Part shown: positions 1 to 9,358 of the stretch, one piece after another | Layout: the number at the start of each line of letters is the position of its first letter | Position numbering within the stretch: position 1 is the first letter of the stretch | Origin: an uncultured Flavobacteriales bacterium | GTDB taxonomy: Bacteria > Bacteroidota > Bacteroidia > Flavobacteriales_D > Sanyastnellaceae | Assembly (NCBI GenBank): GCA_938085105.1 | Contig: CALKGK010000035.1 | Coordinates: forward strand, 51,655 to 115,654 | Reading direction: 5' to 3' | DNA: 64,000 nucleotides | The notes under the pieces: model-generated | What the model saw: the letters and a program-made list of their open reading frames with translations, nothing else | Told to the model about the DNA's origin: nothing | Databases searched by the model: none | Translations under genes and position numbers: made by a program

Positions 1-951
1 CACCGAAATTTGCCATTGTTTTATCTCCTCATCGTAGTGCCATTGCGCATCGTGCTGACCGTAGAAGACTTGATCCAAGTCAGTTCCTAGATTATAATTC
101 TGGGCATTTCCGTAGCGATATAGGATGTCACCCCCCATACCAAAGTTACCTCCTGTAGAACCAGCAGCTTCTTCGGTAGTGGTGGAGTGATCGATCACAA
201 AGATTTCAGAGAAGTGTCTGCTGCTCAAAGCGATCAAATCGAGTTCTTCATTGTATGCAACACCATTGATATGCATCCAGTCGGAGAGGTCATTTCCTCC
301 TTCGGTAGGGATGAGGTTGAGGTTGAATTTTTCAGGGTGCTCGCTAATGACTCCGTAATTATCGAGCGACGAATCGTAGTCTTGAACAATGTGGTCCCAA
401 GCTCTCCATTCCCAAACAATTTCATATGTATCGTTTTCGAGCACTTCAATTTCGATGATGCGGTCTGGCCAAAGGGAGTCATCGCCAAAAGTTAGAGGAT
501 CTCGTCCGCTAGCGAAGACCTCATCGGCCAAAATTTTGTCCCACTGGATGAGCAAGATATTTCCGTTGGGCAAGATTTCGAGATCGTGGTGAGCGTGGTG
601 ATATTCATCGGCGAAGTTTCCCGTCCAAATCAAGTCTCCTTCCCAATTAAATTTCTCCATTTGTCCGCCAATACCTCCACCAACAAAACCACCAACATTT
701 TCGCCTCGTGCGAGTCTGTAGAGGTTTCCTTCGGTATCAATTTCTGCCATAAGCGCAATGAAGTTATCGCTTTCCCAAGAATTGATTAGCTCACCACAAT
801 TGTTGATGAGGTAGCTGGTTTTGAAGCTAGAAGGGGAGATGATGGTATAGCCTTGGTAGCTATCTTCCGTATTGGCCAATGTACCTACCAATTGCTGGGA
901 ATGCACATTCAATAGAAGTAGTGAAAATGCAATAGTAAAGAATGGTTTCAT
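1..951 (-). CDS. Arylsulfotransferase-like secreted protein (partial)
   Basis: The reading frame starts at ATG 949-951 and runs off the left edge after 317 codons, so the C-terminus is missing. Residues 1-18 look like a signal peptide (MKPFFTIAFSLLLLNVHS). The mature part has the pattern of the arylsulfotransferase (ASST) family beta-propeller: HHAHHDLEILPNGNILLIQW near residue 120, an IVWEWRAWDH stretch near 180, DWMHINGVAYNEELDLIALS near 225, and GGDILYRYGNAQNY near 275. In this family a propeller histidine carries sulfate during transfer between phenolic compounds. Many Bacteroidota members are secreted and have no known substrate, so the activity is inferred. Any T9SS sorting domain would lie outside the window. 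No operon partner is visible. Confidence 0.8.
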   Translation of the reverse strand, partial: MKPFFTIAFSLLLLNVHSQQLVGTLANTEDSYQGYTIISPSSFKTSYLINNCGELINSWESDNFIALMAEIDTEGNLYRLARGENVGGFVGGGIGGQMEKFNWEGDLIWTGNFADEYHHAHHDLEILPNGNILLIQWDKILADEVFASGRDPLTFGDDSLWPDRIIEIEVLENDTYEIVWEWRAWDHIVQDYDSSLDNYGVISEHPEKFNLNLIPTEGGNDLSDWMHINGVAYNEELDLIALSSRHFSEIFVIDHSTTTEEAAGSTGGNFGMGGDILYRYGNAQNYNLGTDLDQVFYGQHDAQWHYDEEIKQWQISV

Positions 952-955
952 ACTT

Positions 956-963
956 CAAAGTTA
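956..963 (-). promoter_or_regulatory. Candidate -7 promoter element
   Basis: The minus strand reads TAACTTTG, a perfect match to the Bacteroidota primary-sigma -7 consensus TAnnTTTG. It is separated from the ATG at 951 by only 4 nt (AAGT). A TTG lies 24 nt further upstream, slightly far for a -33 element. If used, the transcript would have almost no leader. Confidence 0.35.
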
Positions 964-1025
964 ATAAAACCGATCACGCTGAATGGACAATCTTTACTGC
1001 TTTTACGGGAAGGCTAAATAGGAGC

Positions 1026-1150
1026 AGGTCAGCAAGGGCATAGAGGAGGTCAGCAAGAGCATAGAGCAAGAGTATTGATCGGGGAGAGTTTTTGTTGAGC
1101 AGCGAAATAACTTTTTCTGTCTACTCTTGCTCGAACTCTTGCTGTTGACC
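1026..1150. repeat. Short direct and inverted repeats
   Basis: Two 20-bp direct copies (aggtcagcaagRgcatagag) lie at 1026-1045 and 1047-1066. The second, extended to 1048-1074, is imperfectly inverted at 1122-1150 (about 27 bp arms with a 3-nt insertion and a few mismatches), leaving a loop of about 47 bp. There is no T-run, so it is not a clear terminator. It lies between two minus-strand genes. Confidence 0.5.
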
Positions 1151-1157
1151 GAGAATC

Positions 1158-1751
1158 CTAAAACCTAAAAGAGGTATAATTAGGAACTCGGGTAAAATCC
1201 TCTTTCTTGAATTTCCATTTTCCAAGATGATGTCTGAAAATTTCTACGGTGTTGTGAGCATCGTCAATAGCTCGGTGGGTTTCTCCCTGAAAACTCAAAC
1301 CATCTGCCTTCAGAGCATTGCTCACGCTCAAGGGCTGTCTCAGGTTGTGGAAGCGAGCGTGTTGGTCGTTTAAACAAATGTGTTGCTTGAGCCAATCGAA
1401 GGTGAGACCGTGGTAGTCTGCGTCTAGAGCAAACTGTTTCAAATCGTAATCTCCCCAGCTCGCCAGAATGAGGTTGGAGTTGTGCTCAAACAGCCAGTCT
1501 TCAAAATCGAGGATTACCTCATCGAAGGTGTTCGCGCGGTCTACTTCTTCTTGGCGAATACCCGTTAGCTTTTTGCAGAAGTTCGAAAGTTTTGGTGTGA
1601 TGATGGGCTTCACGAATGCATTGAAAACACTCAATTCTCTTCCTAATTCATCTACCCGAACCGCTCCGATCTCGATGATCTCTTTTCTGGGCGGTTTTTT
1701 GAGCTTCCAACAGGTAGACTCCAAGTCGAAAACGATGAAATGTGTTTGCAT
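1158..1751 (-). CDS. DnaQ-fold 3'-5' exonuclease
   Basis: 197 residues. The frame is open further upstream to 1901, but homology begins at the ATG 1749-1751, because the first exonuclease motif FDLEST (Asp9, Glu11) follows it at once. The longer frame would also overlap the divergent adhesin gene. The motifs of a DEDDh exonuclease are present in order: FDLEST (Exo I), SWGDYDLKQF (Exo II, around residue 105) and HRAIDDAHNT (Exo III, His and Asp around 165-170). The spacing resembles the ERI-1/KapD-like branch of RNase T/DnaQ enzymes, which act on RNA 3' ends or short nucleic acids. The substrate is unknown. It is divergent from the adhesin gene, with 94 bp between the starts. Confidence 0.85.
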   Translation of the reverse strand: MQTHFIVFDLESTCWKLKKPPRKEIIEIGAVRVDELGRELSVFNAFVKPIITPKLSNFCKKLTGIRQEEVDRANTFDEVILDFEDWLFEHNSNLILASWGDYDLKQFALDADYHGLTFDWLKQHICLNDQHARFHNLRQPLSVSNALKADGLSFQGETHRAIDDAHNTVEIFRHHLGKWKFKKEDFTRVPNYTSFRF

Positions 1752-1845
1752 GTAGCAAAGGTCGTACTTTATAATCGATTTCCTCTTCTGAAGTAACCTT
1801 CTTCCCAAAATGACGTAAGACGATTCATACACCCTAAAACCGCGT

Positions 1846-4800
1846 ATGAAAACGACGCAAATATTGGCATTATTCACCATCCTCTTTTTGGAGAGCTTCA
1901 CTGTGAGTTCTCAAGATCTTGACTGGCTTTTTAGCTCAGTTGATGGGAATTCCAAGTTCTTGGATACCAAAGTTGACAATGTGCAGCAGCGGGTATATGC
2001 TGTTGGAATGTTCGATTCTGAAAGTTTAGGAGATTATCAATTCATTTCTGATTTAGCACCCAATCTTCTATCAACCCCTGTTAATTCAGGTGGCAATCAT
2101 GCGGCGGTGTTGTTTGCTTTTGATTTTAACGGCAACCTCATCTGGGAAGCAAACACCTTGGATAATAATGAGTGTGCTTTTACAAGCATCGATCTACTCC
2201 CTAACGGATCTATTGTAGTAGGTGGCTTCCACAAAACAGCCATTGCTGTGAGAGGTACCACAGGTGTTATTAATCTTCCAAACCTTGATGGTAATGGTAA
2301 GCTTGATGCGATGTATGCCGTCTTCGATCCAGATGGGGCATTGATTCATGCAAATAATATTGGAGGAGATGGAGACGACGCTATTTCGAGTATTGCTTCA
2401 TGTTCGGACGGTTTTGTTCTGTTGACCATGAGTGATGGAGGTGCCGATGATTTCCCCGGATCTCAAATTGATGATGCCCACCTCTACCGTTTACAAAAGC
2501 TTGATCTTGATTTCAATCCAGTATGGGACTTCAGTTTAGCTGAACAAGATGCTCTGAATTTGAACGATTTGGTCGATAAAGCAGCTCAAATCACCTGTTC
2601 GGACGATACCTTCTTCATGGTAGCGATGAACCCTGAAGGAGCTCTAAACTTTGAAGATGCAGCGGGGGATTCGTTTAGCATCAACGATATTCCAGGTTTT
2701 GGAAGTCAGGATGTGTTCGTTTGTAGCTTCAATTTAGCAGGAGAAGTAAACTGGGGTCAGCTTATCGATCAAACAACGGGTAGCTTTTCTTATGGCTACG
2801 GTATTGCTGCAGATTGTAATCAGGTTTATCTTACGGGAGCGATGCATTACAACTCCTTTGCTCCAGTTGTTTTTCCGGGAGGGTTGACATTGAATTCGAG
2901 CGGACACGACAACATTTTCTTAGCAGCTCTGGATCGCGAAACTGGACTAAGTACTTGGGTGAAGGAGTTCACAACTGCGGGTGGAAACCATAGGGATTTT
3001 GGCTTGGGAGTGTGTGTTGACAATAGAGGAAGTGTCTATTTCGTGGGAACTTTTTCTGAAGACTTATATTTTGATGGTTACTTTTTGGAGCAAAACTTTG
3101 ATCAAGAATTGTTTGTTCTTGTTTATTCCGATGCAGGAGATGTTTTGTGGGGCGGAAGTATAAATGGCGAAGGTGATGATCTGGCCTATGACGTTGATAT
3201 TAGTGAAGACAACGAGTTGTTTGTTGTTGGAGCAGGGGGACAAGCAGGAAATATTTTCGGTACCCTTCTCTCCGGCGAATCTGATAATGCCCTATTACTG
3301 AACTATGATATTCCCGATTACGGAGGTAGTTCTTTTTGTTGTGTCACTACTGCATCTGCCAGCAATCTGCCAACAGATCAGTTTTTAGATTTGGACACGA
3401 ATTGTCAAGCGCTTGTTCCTGATTTTTTGAGTGGAATTGTCGTTTCTTCGCCTTGTGCGGCTTATACTTTGAGTCAAAGTCCAGCAGCAGGCACCGTCAT
3501 TGACGAAAACACTGAAATTACAATCACTCTTGAAGATGACCTTGGTGGAAATCAAAGCTGGAACTTTCAAGTCGCCCTTGTAGATAACACAGCGCCAAGT
3601 GCCACATTGACTTTACCGAGCTCTTTCAGCGTTGGAAATGCGGATTGTACTTACACTGTTCCCGATTTTAGCCCATACATTGAGTTGGCAGCCGACTGTA
3701 GCACACTGAGCAGTGATCAAAGTCCAGCAGTAGGAACAATTCTCGATATCGGTACTCATACCTTGGAGCTCGTTATTCATGATGACGCAGGAAATGAAAC
3801 TACCCTAACTCAGAATTTTGAAGTGCTTGACCTTACCGCTCCTCTTATTCAAAGCTGTCCGGGAGACCAAACCTTAAGTGTTTCGGGCATGACGGGTACC
3901 TTACCAGATTTCACACTCAGTTCAGATCTTCTCATTCTTGAGAGCTGTTCTTATAACATTGGACAGTGGCCTGGCGCTGGCGCAGAAATCATTTCGGACG
4001 AAGTCATTACGCTCACCGTTGCGGATGCCTCTGGAAATTCGAGCACCTGTAGTTTTAATCTCGCTTTCGAATGTGTTCCTGAACTTACAGTCAACTGTTC
4101 TGATTTTGGAGCGAGTATTAATCTTGCGCCTGATTGTTCATTCACTTTCCCAGGCTTCACCTCATTGGTAGATGTAGAAACCACTTGCGGACAAGATTAT
4201 ACCATCACTCAAAATCCCGCACCGGGAGAAACCATCTTTGGGTCAGACGATTTTATGCTGGAGTTCACGGTGGAAGATGAGTTTGGTACGGTCGAGACTT
4301 GTTCTAGTTTAATTCAGTTCAATGACATCACACCGCCCACATACACTTGCCCAAGCAACTTGAATGTGTATATGCATAACGACTGTTCCTTCGATTATCC
4401 AGATTGGACAACAGCACTTAATGCAAACGATGCTTGTGGAGTGAACATTAGTCTGCTTCAAGATACTCCGGTGGGCGCAACACAACACGAAATTGAACTG
4501 CTGATCAGCGATGGAACTAACGAAAGTACATGTACTTTTAACCTCAACCTAATCGACACTATTGCGCCACACATCGATGATATCGACCCTCAAGTATTGG
4601 CAAGGGAAGTGGATTGTGCGGCACAGGTACCCGATTTGAGCAATTTGGTAGTAGCTTCAGACAATTGCAGCGCTGCCGATGAGCTAACCATCACGCAAAC
4701 ACCTGCCATTGGAACCGCCATTAATGTGTCGCAAACCGCCATTTTAAATGTTACGGATGCCGGTGGAAATACATCATTTGTTGAGATTGAACTTGAATTG

Positions 4801-7800
4801 GCGCCAAATGCAGCCCCTACAGTTATTTGTCCTGAAGACAAGCAGGAAGCATTGAGTTTTCCGAATTGCACTTTTGTGCTGCCGGATTATCGCGATGAAT
4901 TAACGGTAACGGATGAGTGTGACTTCCTCGTATTCCAATCTCCTTCGCCAGGCAGTATCCTCTCTGTTGGCAATCATACCATTAATTTCACGGTTACTGA
5001 CTTCGCAGGAGCAACCAATCAATGTTCATTGCAACTCTCTCTTGAAGACAATGAAGCTCCCATTGTTACTGTTCTTCCTGAAGCTTATGTGAGCATTGAT
5101 GAGGATTGTAGTTACGTGTTTGACGACGCATCGATTCTTTTTGAGTGGCAAGATTGTGACATGAACCAAATCGTTCGGGATTTCTCGATTCCACTTGGAA
5201 CAGAGCTTGACCTTGGAGTATATGAGATCGTACTACAAATTCAGGATGGAAATGGAAACGAGACGGAAGTAAGCAACGTTCTTCATGTGGAAGATCATGA
5301 AGCGCCGAGCGTAGATTGCCCTACTGAAACTCCCAATTTCATCCTTGATGAGAACTGCCAAGCCATTTTGCCCAATTGGATTACTTTTTTGAACGTTCAA
5401 GATAACTGCACGGTTTCCATGCTTGCTGAAAACATCACCCAAAACGGAGACGGAAGCTTGAATATATCCTTGGTTTTTACGGATGGCTCGAATGAAGTAT
5501 CCTGCAATTTTGATGCAAACCTTTTGGATCAAACCGTCCCAGAAATCACCAGCTGTTTTGGTAATCAAATCCTATCAATTAGTGATGACTGTAGTGCCAT
5601 TGTACCAGATTACGCAGCGGCTTTGAATGTAAGTGATGCTTGCACAGCCACTGAAGACTTGGTCATAGTTCAGAATCCTTCAGCAGGAAGTTTTATCAAT
5701 GCAAATCAGGCACTTACCTTAACCGTTAGTGATGCAGCTGGAAACGAAGCTTTCTGCTCTTTTGACCTACTTATTGAGGATTCTACTGCGCCACTGATCG
5801 ACTGTTCAAATTTGCCATTTTCAGTGAGCTCAGATGAAAACTGTGAATACATTGTGGAGGATTTTACTCCGTATTTGGACGTGGAAGACAATTGTGAGAT
5901 TCAGAGCATAACACAAAGCCCTGTTGTTGGAAGTTCGGTGAATGCAGAAAACATCACCATTCAATTTACTGTGCTTGATGCCGCCGGAAACACCAGCACT
6001 TGTGACCATTTCTTGGAAATTGAAGATGAAACCGCACCCACAGTTTCTTGGATTGCAGGTCCAACTTTCGCAGCTGGTGAAGACTGCACTTATACCTTAT
6101 TGGCGGCGAGTGATTATGTTACATGGATCGATTGTTCAATGAGTAATTTAAGCATTGAGCCGGAAGCCGGAACAATCTTGGAAATAGGAGAGCACGAAAT
6201 AACCATCACCGCCTTGGATGATTTTGGCAATACCAATGAATTCAATTACACCATTGAAGTGACCTCGCTGAATACCCCAACAATTTTGAGTTGTGGAGAA
6301 GTAGAGGATCAATACCTCAACGAATCGTGTCTTTTTGAACTTCCCGACTTCACTGGAGGAGTGGAGTGGACCAATGCTTGTTTCAATGAACTGAGCATTG
6401 AGCAAAGCCCAATCCCAGGAACCGTCTATGATTCAGCACAAGAAATTCAACTCACATTTACCCTCAGTGGAGGAAGTGAAGATGCAGCGCCTTGTGTAAC
6501 GAGTTTTGACTTGTTGAACACCAACCCCGTTAGTTTGAGTTGTGAAGATGTGACACTGCCCGCTGCTGACTGTGGCGTTTTGATGCCTGAATTGGACTTT
6601 TTCAACTTTGACATTTTCTCTTGCGACACCTATGATATTTCAATTTCTCCAAGCCCAGGAACTTATTTGGATCTTGGAAATCACACCATCAGCGTTGAAC
6701 TCAATACCGAAGGTGGAGAAATTAGTACGTGTAGTTTTGTCTTGAGTGTTGAAGATCAAGATCCACCCACCTTGGATTGTGACGCCATTGACTTGCCCGT
6801 TATTCAGGGAGACTGCTCCTATGTGGTAGAAGACTTTAGCGCTTTGTTGGAGGTGACAGACAATTGTTCAGACAACATTACCATCACTCAAAACCCCGTT
6901 GGAACAATTCTCGGGGTTGGAGAACATCTTTTGGAATTCATCATTAGCGATGGAATTCACGACCTTGTTTGTGTGAAAACACTGAGCGTAGTAGACCTTG
7001 ATGCACCTGTATTTGAGGTGTATGAAAACATCAATGTCCTCCAAAGTGAATTTGGAATTTGTGGTGCCGTGGTGAATTACCCTGAGCCAAGTCTATTGCC
7101 AAATTGCCCGGATGAAACCATCAACTTGGTTCAAGGACTACCTTCGGGTAGCTTGTTCCCTTTCGGTGAAAGCCTTCTCGTATTTGAAGCATCTGATGAA
7201 TCTGGAAACACCAGTACCTTGGAATTCACCATTTATGTGGAAGATCAAGCAGCTCCAGAATTCTCGGATTCAATGGAAGCTGTGAGCATGTGTCAAGGTC
7301 CAATCAATTACAACATGCCTCAAGCTGCTGATTGTGGTGAAGTGAATGTGGTGCAAATCAGCGATCCAGCATTTGAATCCGGAGATGTCTTGCCCATCGG
7401 AGAGTATACAGTGGAGTTTCAGGCGATTGATGAAGCTGGAAATGTAAGCAGCATGTTCTGGGATGTGAGCATTTTGGAACAAGCCGATGCTTCGTGGGCA
7501 AGTTTGCCAAGTACCATCTGCTCAAGTGAAGGTAGTTTGAACTTTAATGATTACTACAACGGAGATGGCGATCCTTCTTGGAATTGGGGAAATGACGGGG
7601 TGTTGAACCTGGGCAACTACGTTGGTCAGATTCTCAATGTTACCCTAAGTTTGGATGAAGGGGCTTGTTCTGCAGATAGTACACAAAGCATCCATATTGT
7701 TGGTCCACCAGCCACAGATGCTGGAGATAACATGGATGTATGTGGTTTGGAAATCACTTTAAATGGAGAAACCAATGCAAATAACTTTTGGTGGGAAGGA

Positions 7801-8439
7801 CCGATGGAACTTACCCTCGTTGAAGAAGGCTTGACTTGCGATATCACCTCGTCAACACTAGGAGTATACGAAGTGAGCTTTTATGCAAGCAATGGAACCT
7901 GTACTTCACGGGACGATATCGAACTGAATTTCGTAGAAAGTTTGGGAGAACTCAGTATTCCCGAATCTTTCAGCACTACTGATCTTAGCGTTGCTGTTGA
8001 AGCATCTTACGAGGGGCCTGGAACCGTGACTTGGAGCACCAACGGCAATTCAAGCATCTCCAATCCAAACAGTTTAGAAATGGTGGTGAGCAACATGGAT
8101 GAAGGACTCAATTCCTTCTTCATTAAAATCGATAACGGTGTTTGTGATCCGCTTCAAGATACCTTGTGGATTGATAATATACTCTTCAGTATACCCACAG
8201 GCTTTTCTCCCAACGGAGATCTTGTGAATGATACCTTCGAAATCATTGCATTGGAAAAACACCAAACCAAAGATTTGCAGGTGTTCAATCGATGGGGACA
8301 ACTTGTTTACCAAAATACCGATTACGACAACTCTTGGAATGGGGAGAGAGAAGGAACCCCACTTCCAGACGATACCTATTATTATGTCCTTTTATTGGAC
8401 GAAAACGAATTCACAGGCTATGTTGTTATCCGCAGATAA
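1846..8439 (+). CDS. Giant HYR-repeat T9SS type B adhesin
   Basis: 2197 residues. Signal peptide at 1-22 (ends TVSSQ). Residues about 25-490 form a propeller-like region with SBBP-type repeats (FDFNGNLIWEAN, NLAGEVNWGQLI, SDAGDVLWGGSI). From about 500 to 1880 there are roughly 17 degenerate repeats of about 80 residues. Each has a paired Cys pattern, an ITQSPxxGT-like strand, a TVxDxxGNxSTC strand and a closing DxxAPxxxC, which matches the HYR/Ig-like fold. Residues about 2110-2197 are a gliding-motility type C-terminal domain (IPTGFSPNGDLVNDTF, FNRWGQLVYQ, DDTYYYVL), the T9SS type B signal. It is therefore expected to be exported and held at the cell surface. The PorP/SprF gene that usually accompanies type B cargo follows with a 20-bp overlap. 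Ligand unknown. Confidence 0.9.
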   Translation: MKTTQILALFTILFLESFTVSSQDLDWLFSSVDGNSKFLDTKVDNVQQRVYAVGMFDSESLGDYQFISDLAPNLLSTPVNSGGNHAAVLFAFDFNGNLIWEANTLDNNECAFTSIDLLPNGSIVVGGFHKTAIAVRGTTGVINLPNLDGNGKLDAMYAVFDPDGALIHANNIGGDGDDAISSIASCSDGFVLLTMSDGGADDFPGSQIDDAHLYRLQKLDLDFNPVWDFSLAEQDALNLNDLVDKAAQITCSDDTFFMVAMNPEGALNFEDAAGDSFSINDIPGFGSQDVFVCSFNLAGEVNWGQLIDQTTGSFSYGYGIAADCNQVYLTGAMHYNSFAPVVFPGGLTLNSSGHDNIFLAALDRETGLSTWVKEFTTAGGNHRDFGLGVCVDNRGSVYFVGTFSEDLYFDGYFLEQNFDQELFVLVYSDAGDVLWGGSINGEGDDLAYDVDISEDNELFVVGAGGQAGNIFGTLLSGESDNALLLNYDIPDYGGSSFCCVTTASASNLPTDQFLDLDTNCQALVPDFLSGIVVSSPCAAYTLSQSPAAGTVIDENTEITITLEDDLGGNQSWNFQVALVDNTAPSATLTLPSSFSVGNADCTYTVPDFSPYIELAADCSTLSSDQSPAVGTILDIGTHTLELVIHDDAGNETTLTQNFEVLDLTAPLIQSCPGDQTLSVSGMTGTLPDFTLSSDLLILESCSYNIGQWPGAGAEIISDEVITLTVADASGNSSTCSFNLAFECVPELTVNCSDFGASINLAPDCSFTFPGFTSLVDVETTCGQDYTITQNPAPGETIFGSDDFMLEFTVEDEFGTVETCSSLIQFNDITPPTYTCPSNLNVYMHNDCSFDYPDWTTALNANDACGVNISLLQDTPVGATQHEIELLISDGTNESTCTFNLNLIDTIAPHIDDIDPQVLAREVDCAAQVPDLSNLVVASDNCSAADELTITQTPAIGTAINVSQTAILNVTDAGGNTSFVEIELELAPNAAPTVICPEDKQEALSFPNCTFVLPDYRDELTVTDECDFLVFQSPSPGSILSVGNHTINFTVTDFAGATNQCSLQLSLEDNEAPIVTVLPEAYVSIDEDCSYVFDDASILFEWQDCDMNQIVRDFSIPLGTELDLGVYEIVLQIQDGNGNETEVSNVLHVEDHEAPSVDCPTETPNFILDENCQAILPNWITFLNVQDNCTVSMLAENITQNGDGSLNISLVFTDGSNEVSCNFDANLLDQTVPEITSCFGNQILSISDDCSAIVPDYAAALNVSDACTATEDLVIVQNPSAGSFINANQALTLTVSDAAGNEAFCSFDLLIEDSTAPLIDCSNLPFSVSSDENCEYIVEDFTPYLDVEDNCEIQSITQSPVVGSSVNAENITIQFTVLDAAGNTSTCDHFLEIEDETAPTVSWIAGPTFAAGEDCTYTLLAASDYVTWIDCSMSNLSIEPEAGTILEIGEHEITITALDDFGNTNEFNYTIEVTSLNTPTILSCGEVEDQYLNESCLFELPDFTGGVEWTNACFNELSIEQSPIPGTVYDSAQEIQLTFTLSGGSEDAAPCVTSFDLLNTNPVSLSCEDVTLPAADCGVLMPELDFFNFDIFSCDTYDISISPSPGTYLDLGNHTISVELNTEGGEISTCSFVLSVEDQDPPTLDCDAIDLPVIQGDCSYVVEDFSALLEVTDNCSDNITITQNPVGTILGVGEHLLEFIISDGIHDLVCVKTLSVVDLDAPVFEVYENINVLQSEFGICGAVVNYPEPSLLPNCPDETINLVQGLPSGSLFPFGESLLVFEASDESGNTSTLEFTIYVEDQAAPEFSDSMEAVSMCQGPINYNMPQAADCGEVNVVQISDPAFESGDVLPIGEYTVEFQAIDEAGNVSSMFWDVSILEQADASWASLPSTICSSEGSLNFNDYYNGDGDPSWNWGNDGVLNLGNYVGQILNVTLSLDEGACSADSTQSIHIVGPPATDAGDNMDVCGLEITLNGETNANNFWWEGPMELTLVEEGLTCDITSSTLGVYEVSFYASNGTCTSRDDIELNFVESLGELSIPESFSTTDLSVAVEASYEGPGTVTWSTNGNSSISNPNSLEMVVSNMDEGLNSFFIKIDNGVCDPLQDTLWIDNILFSIPTGFSPNGDLVNDTFEIIALEKHQTKDLQVFNRWGQLVYQNTDYDNSWNGEREGTPLPDDTYYYVLLLDENEFTGYVVIRR

Positions 8440-9358
8440 GTGCGTTAAAGTTTTGGCCCTGCTCCTTGGGCTTAGTGCTTGTTTTGCTTTGAATGCTCAG
8501 CATGCGCCCGTTAATGCTCAGTATTTAACCAATGCACTCCCACTCAATCCCGCTTTTTCTGGATCGAGAGAAGCAATGAGTGTTGCGCTTACTTATCGAA
8601 ACCAGTGGTCTGGAATCGAAGGGGCACCAGTAACTCAAACCTTGGCAGCACATACTCCGGGTAAGAACAGGAAGTTGGCTTACGGACTTTTGGTCTATCG
8701 CGACGCCATAGGAGTGTCGAAACGAAACGCCTTCATGTTGAACATGGCCTACCGTCTAAAGCTTGGTCAAGGAAAATTGTCCTTTGGATTATCTGGGGGA
8801 ATGGTGATGCAGTCCAATGAGTGGAGCAAAATCACCACTACAGACGAGGTGGAAGATTTGGTTTTTAGTGGGGGAGATGATCGATTTAGTTTGCCAGATT
8901 TTGGCGCCGGACTCTATTACTCCGATAAAAAGTACTTTTTCAGCTTAAGTGTTCCAAGCATCATGCAGCATCAGTATGCAGGTGGACAGTCCTATACTTC
9001 CAGTTTTGTGATGGACCAAACCACTGTTTTTGCCAGTGCTGGGGCACGTTTTGCACTCAATACAAGTTTGAAAATTCAGCCATCTTTCTTGATGAGATCG
9101 ATCATGGGGGATTTACAACAAGTGGATCTGAATCTATTATTGAATTATCAAGACTTCATTGAACTCGGTGTTTCTTATCGCAGTTCCAATGCCTTTTTAG
9201 CCATGTTGCGTTATCATTTTAACGGACAATTTGCCCTGGCCTATAGCAGTGAAATGGAATCGGGGAGCCATCATCGCTATTTGAGAATGTCCCATGAAAT
9301 GACCCTCACCTACGACTTTGTGTTCAAGACCAATACCGTTTCACCCAAATTCTTCTAA
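8420..9358 (+). CDS. PorP/SprF family outer-membrane protein
   Basis: 312 residues from ATG 8420, which overlaps the adhesin end by 20 bp. The open frame extends further upstream, but only this start gives a clean signal peptide (KVLALLLGLSACFALNAQ). The mature protein opens with APVNAQYLTNALPLNPAFSG, the hallmark of PorP/SprF proteins, followed by ALTYRNQWSGIEGAP and beta-barrel-like alternating strands to the C-terminus. Family members are outer-membrane barrel proteins that partner T9SS type B cargo such as SprB. The direct overlap with a type B adhesin suggests this copy attaches or matures that adhesin. Confidence 0.9.
   Translation: MLLSADKCVKVLALLLGLSACFALNAQHAPVNAQYLTNALPLNPAFSGSREAMSVALTYRNQWSGIEGAPVTQTLAAHTPGKNRKLAYGLLVYRDAIGVSKRNAFMLNMAYRLKLGQGKLSFGLSGGMVMQSNEWSKITTTDEVEDLVFSGGDDRFSLPDFGAGLYYSDKKYFFSLSVPSIMQHQYAGGQSYTSSFVMDQTTVFASAGARFALNTSLKIQPSFLMRSIMGDLQQVDLNLLLNYQDFIELGVSYRSSNAFLAMLRYHFNGQFALAYSSEMESGSHHRYLRMSHEMTLTYDFVFKTNTVSPKFF

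Noticed and set aside
1752..1901. 50-residue N-terminal extension of the exonuclease
   Set aside because: It would overlap the divergent adhesin gene and precedes the first catalytic motif without homology.
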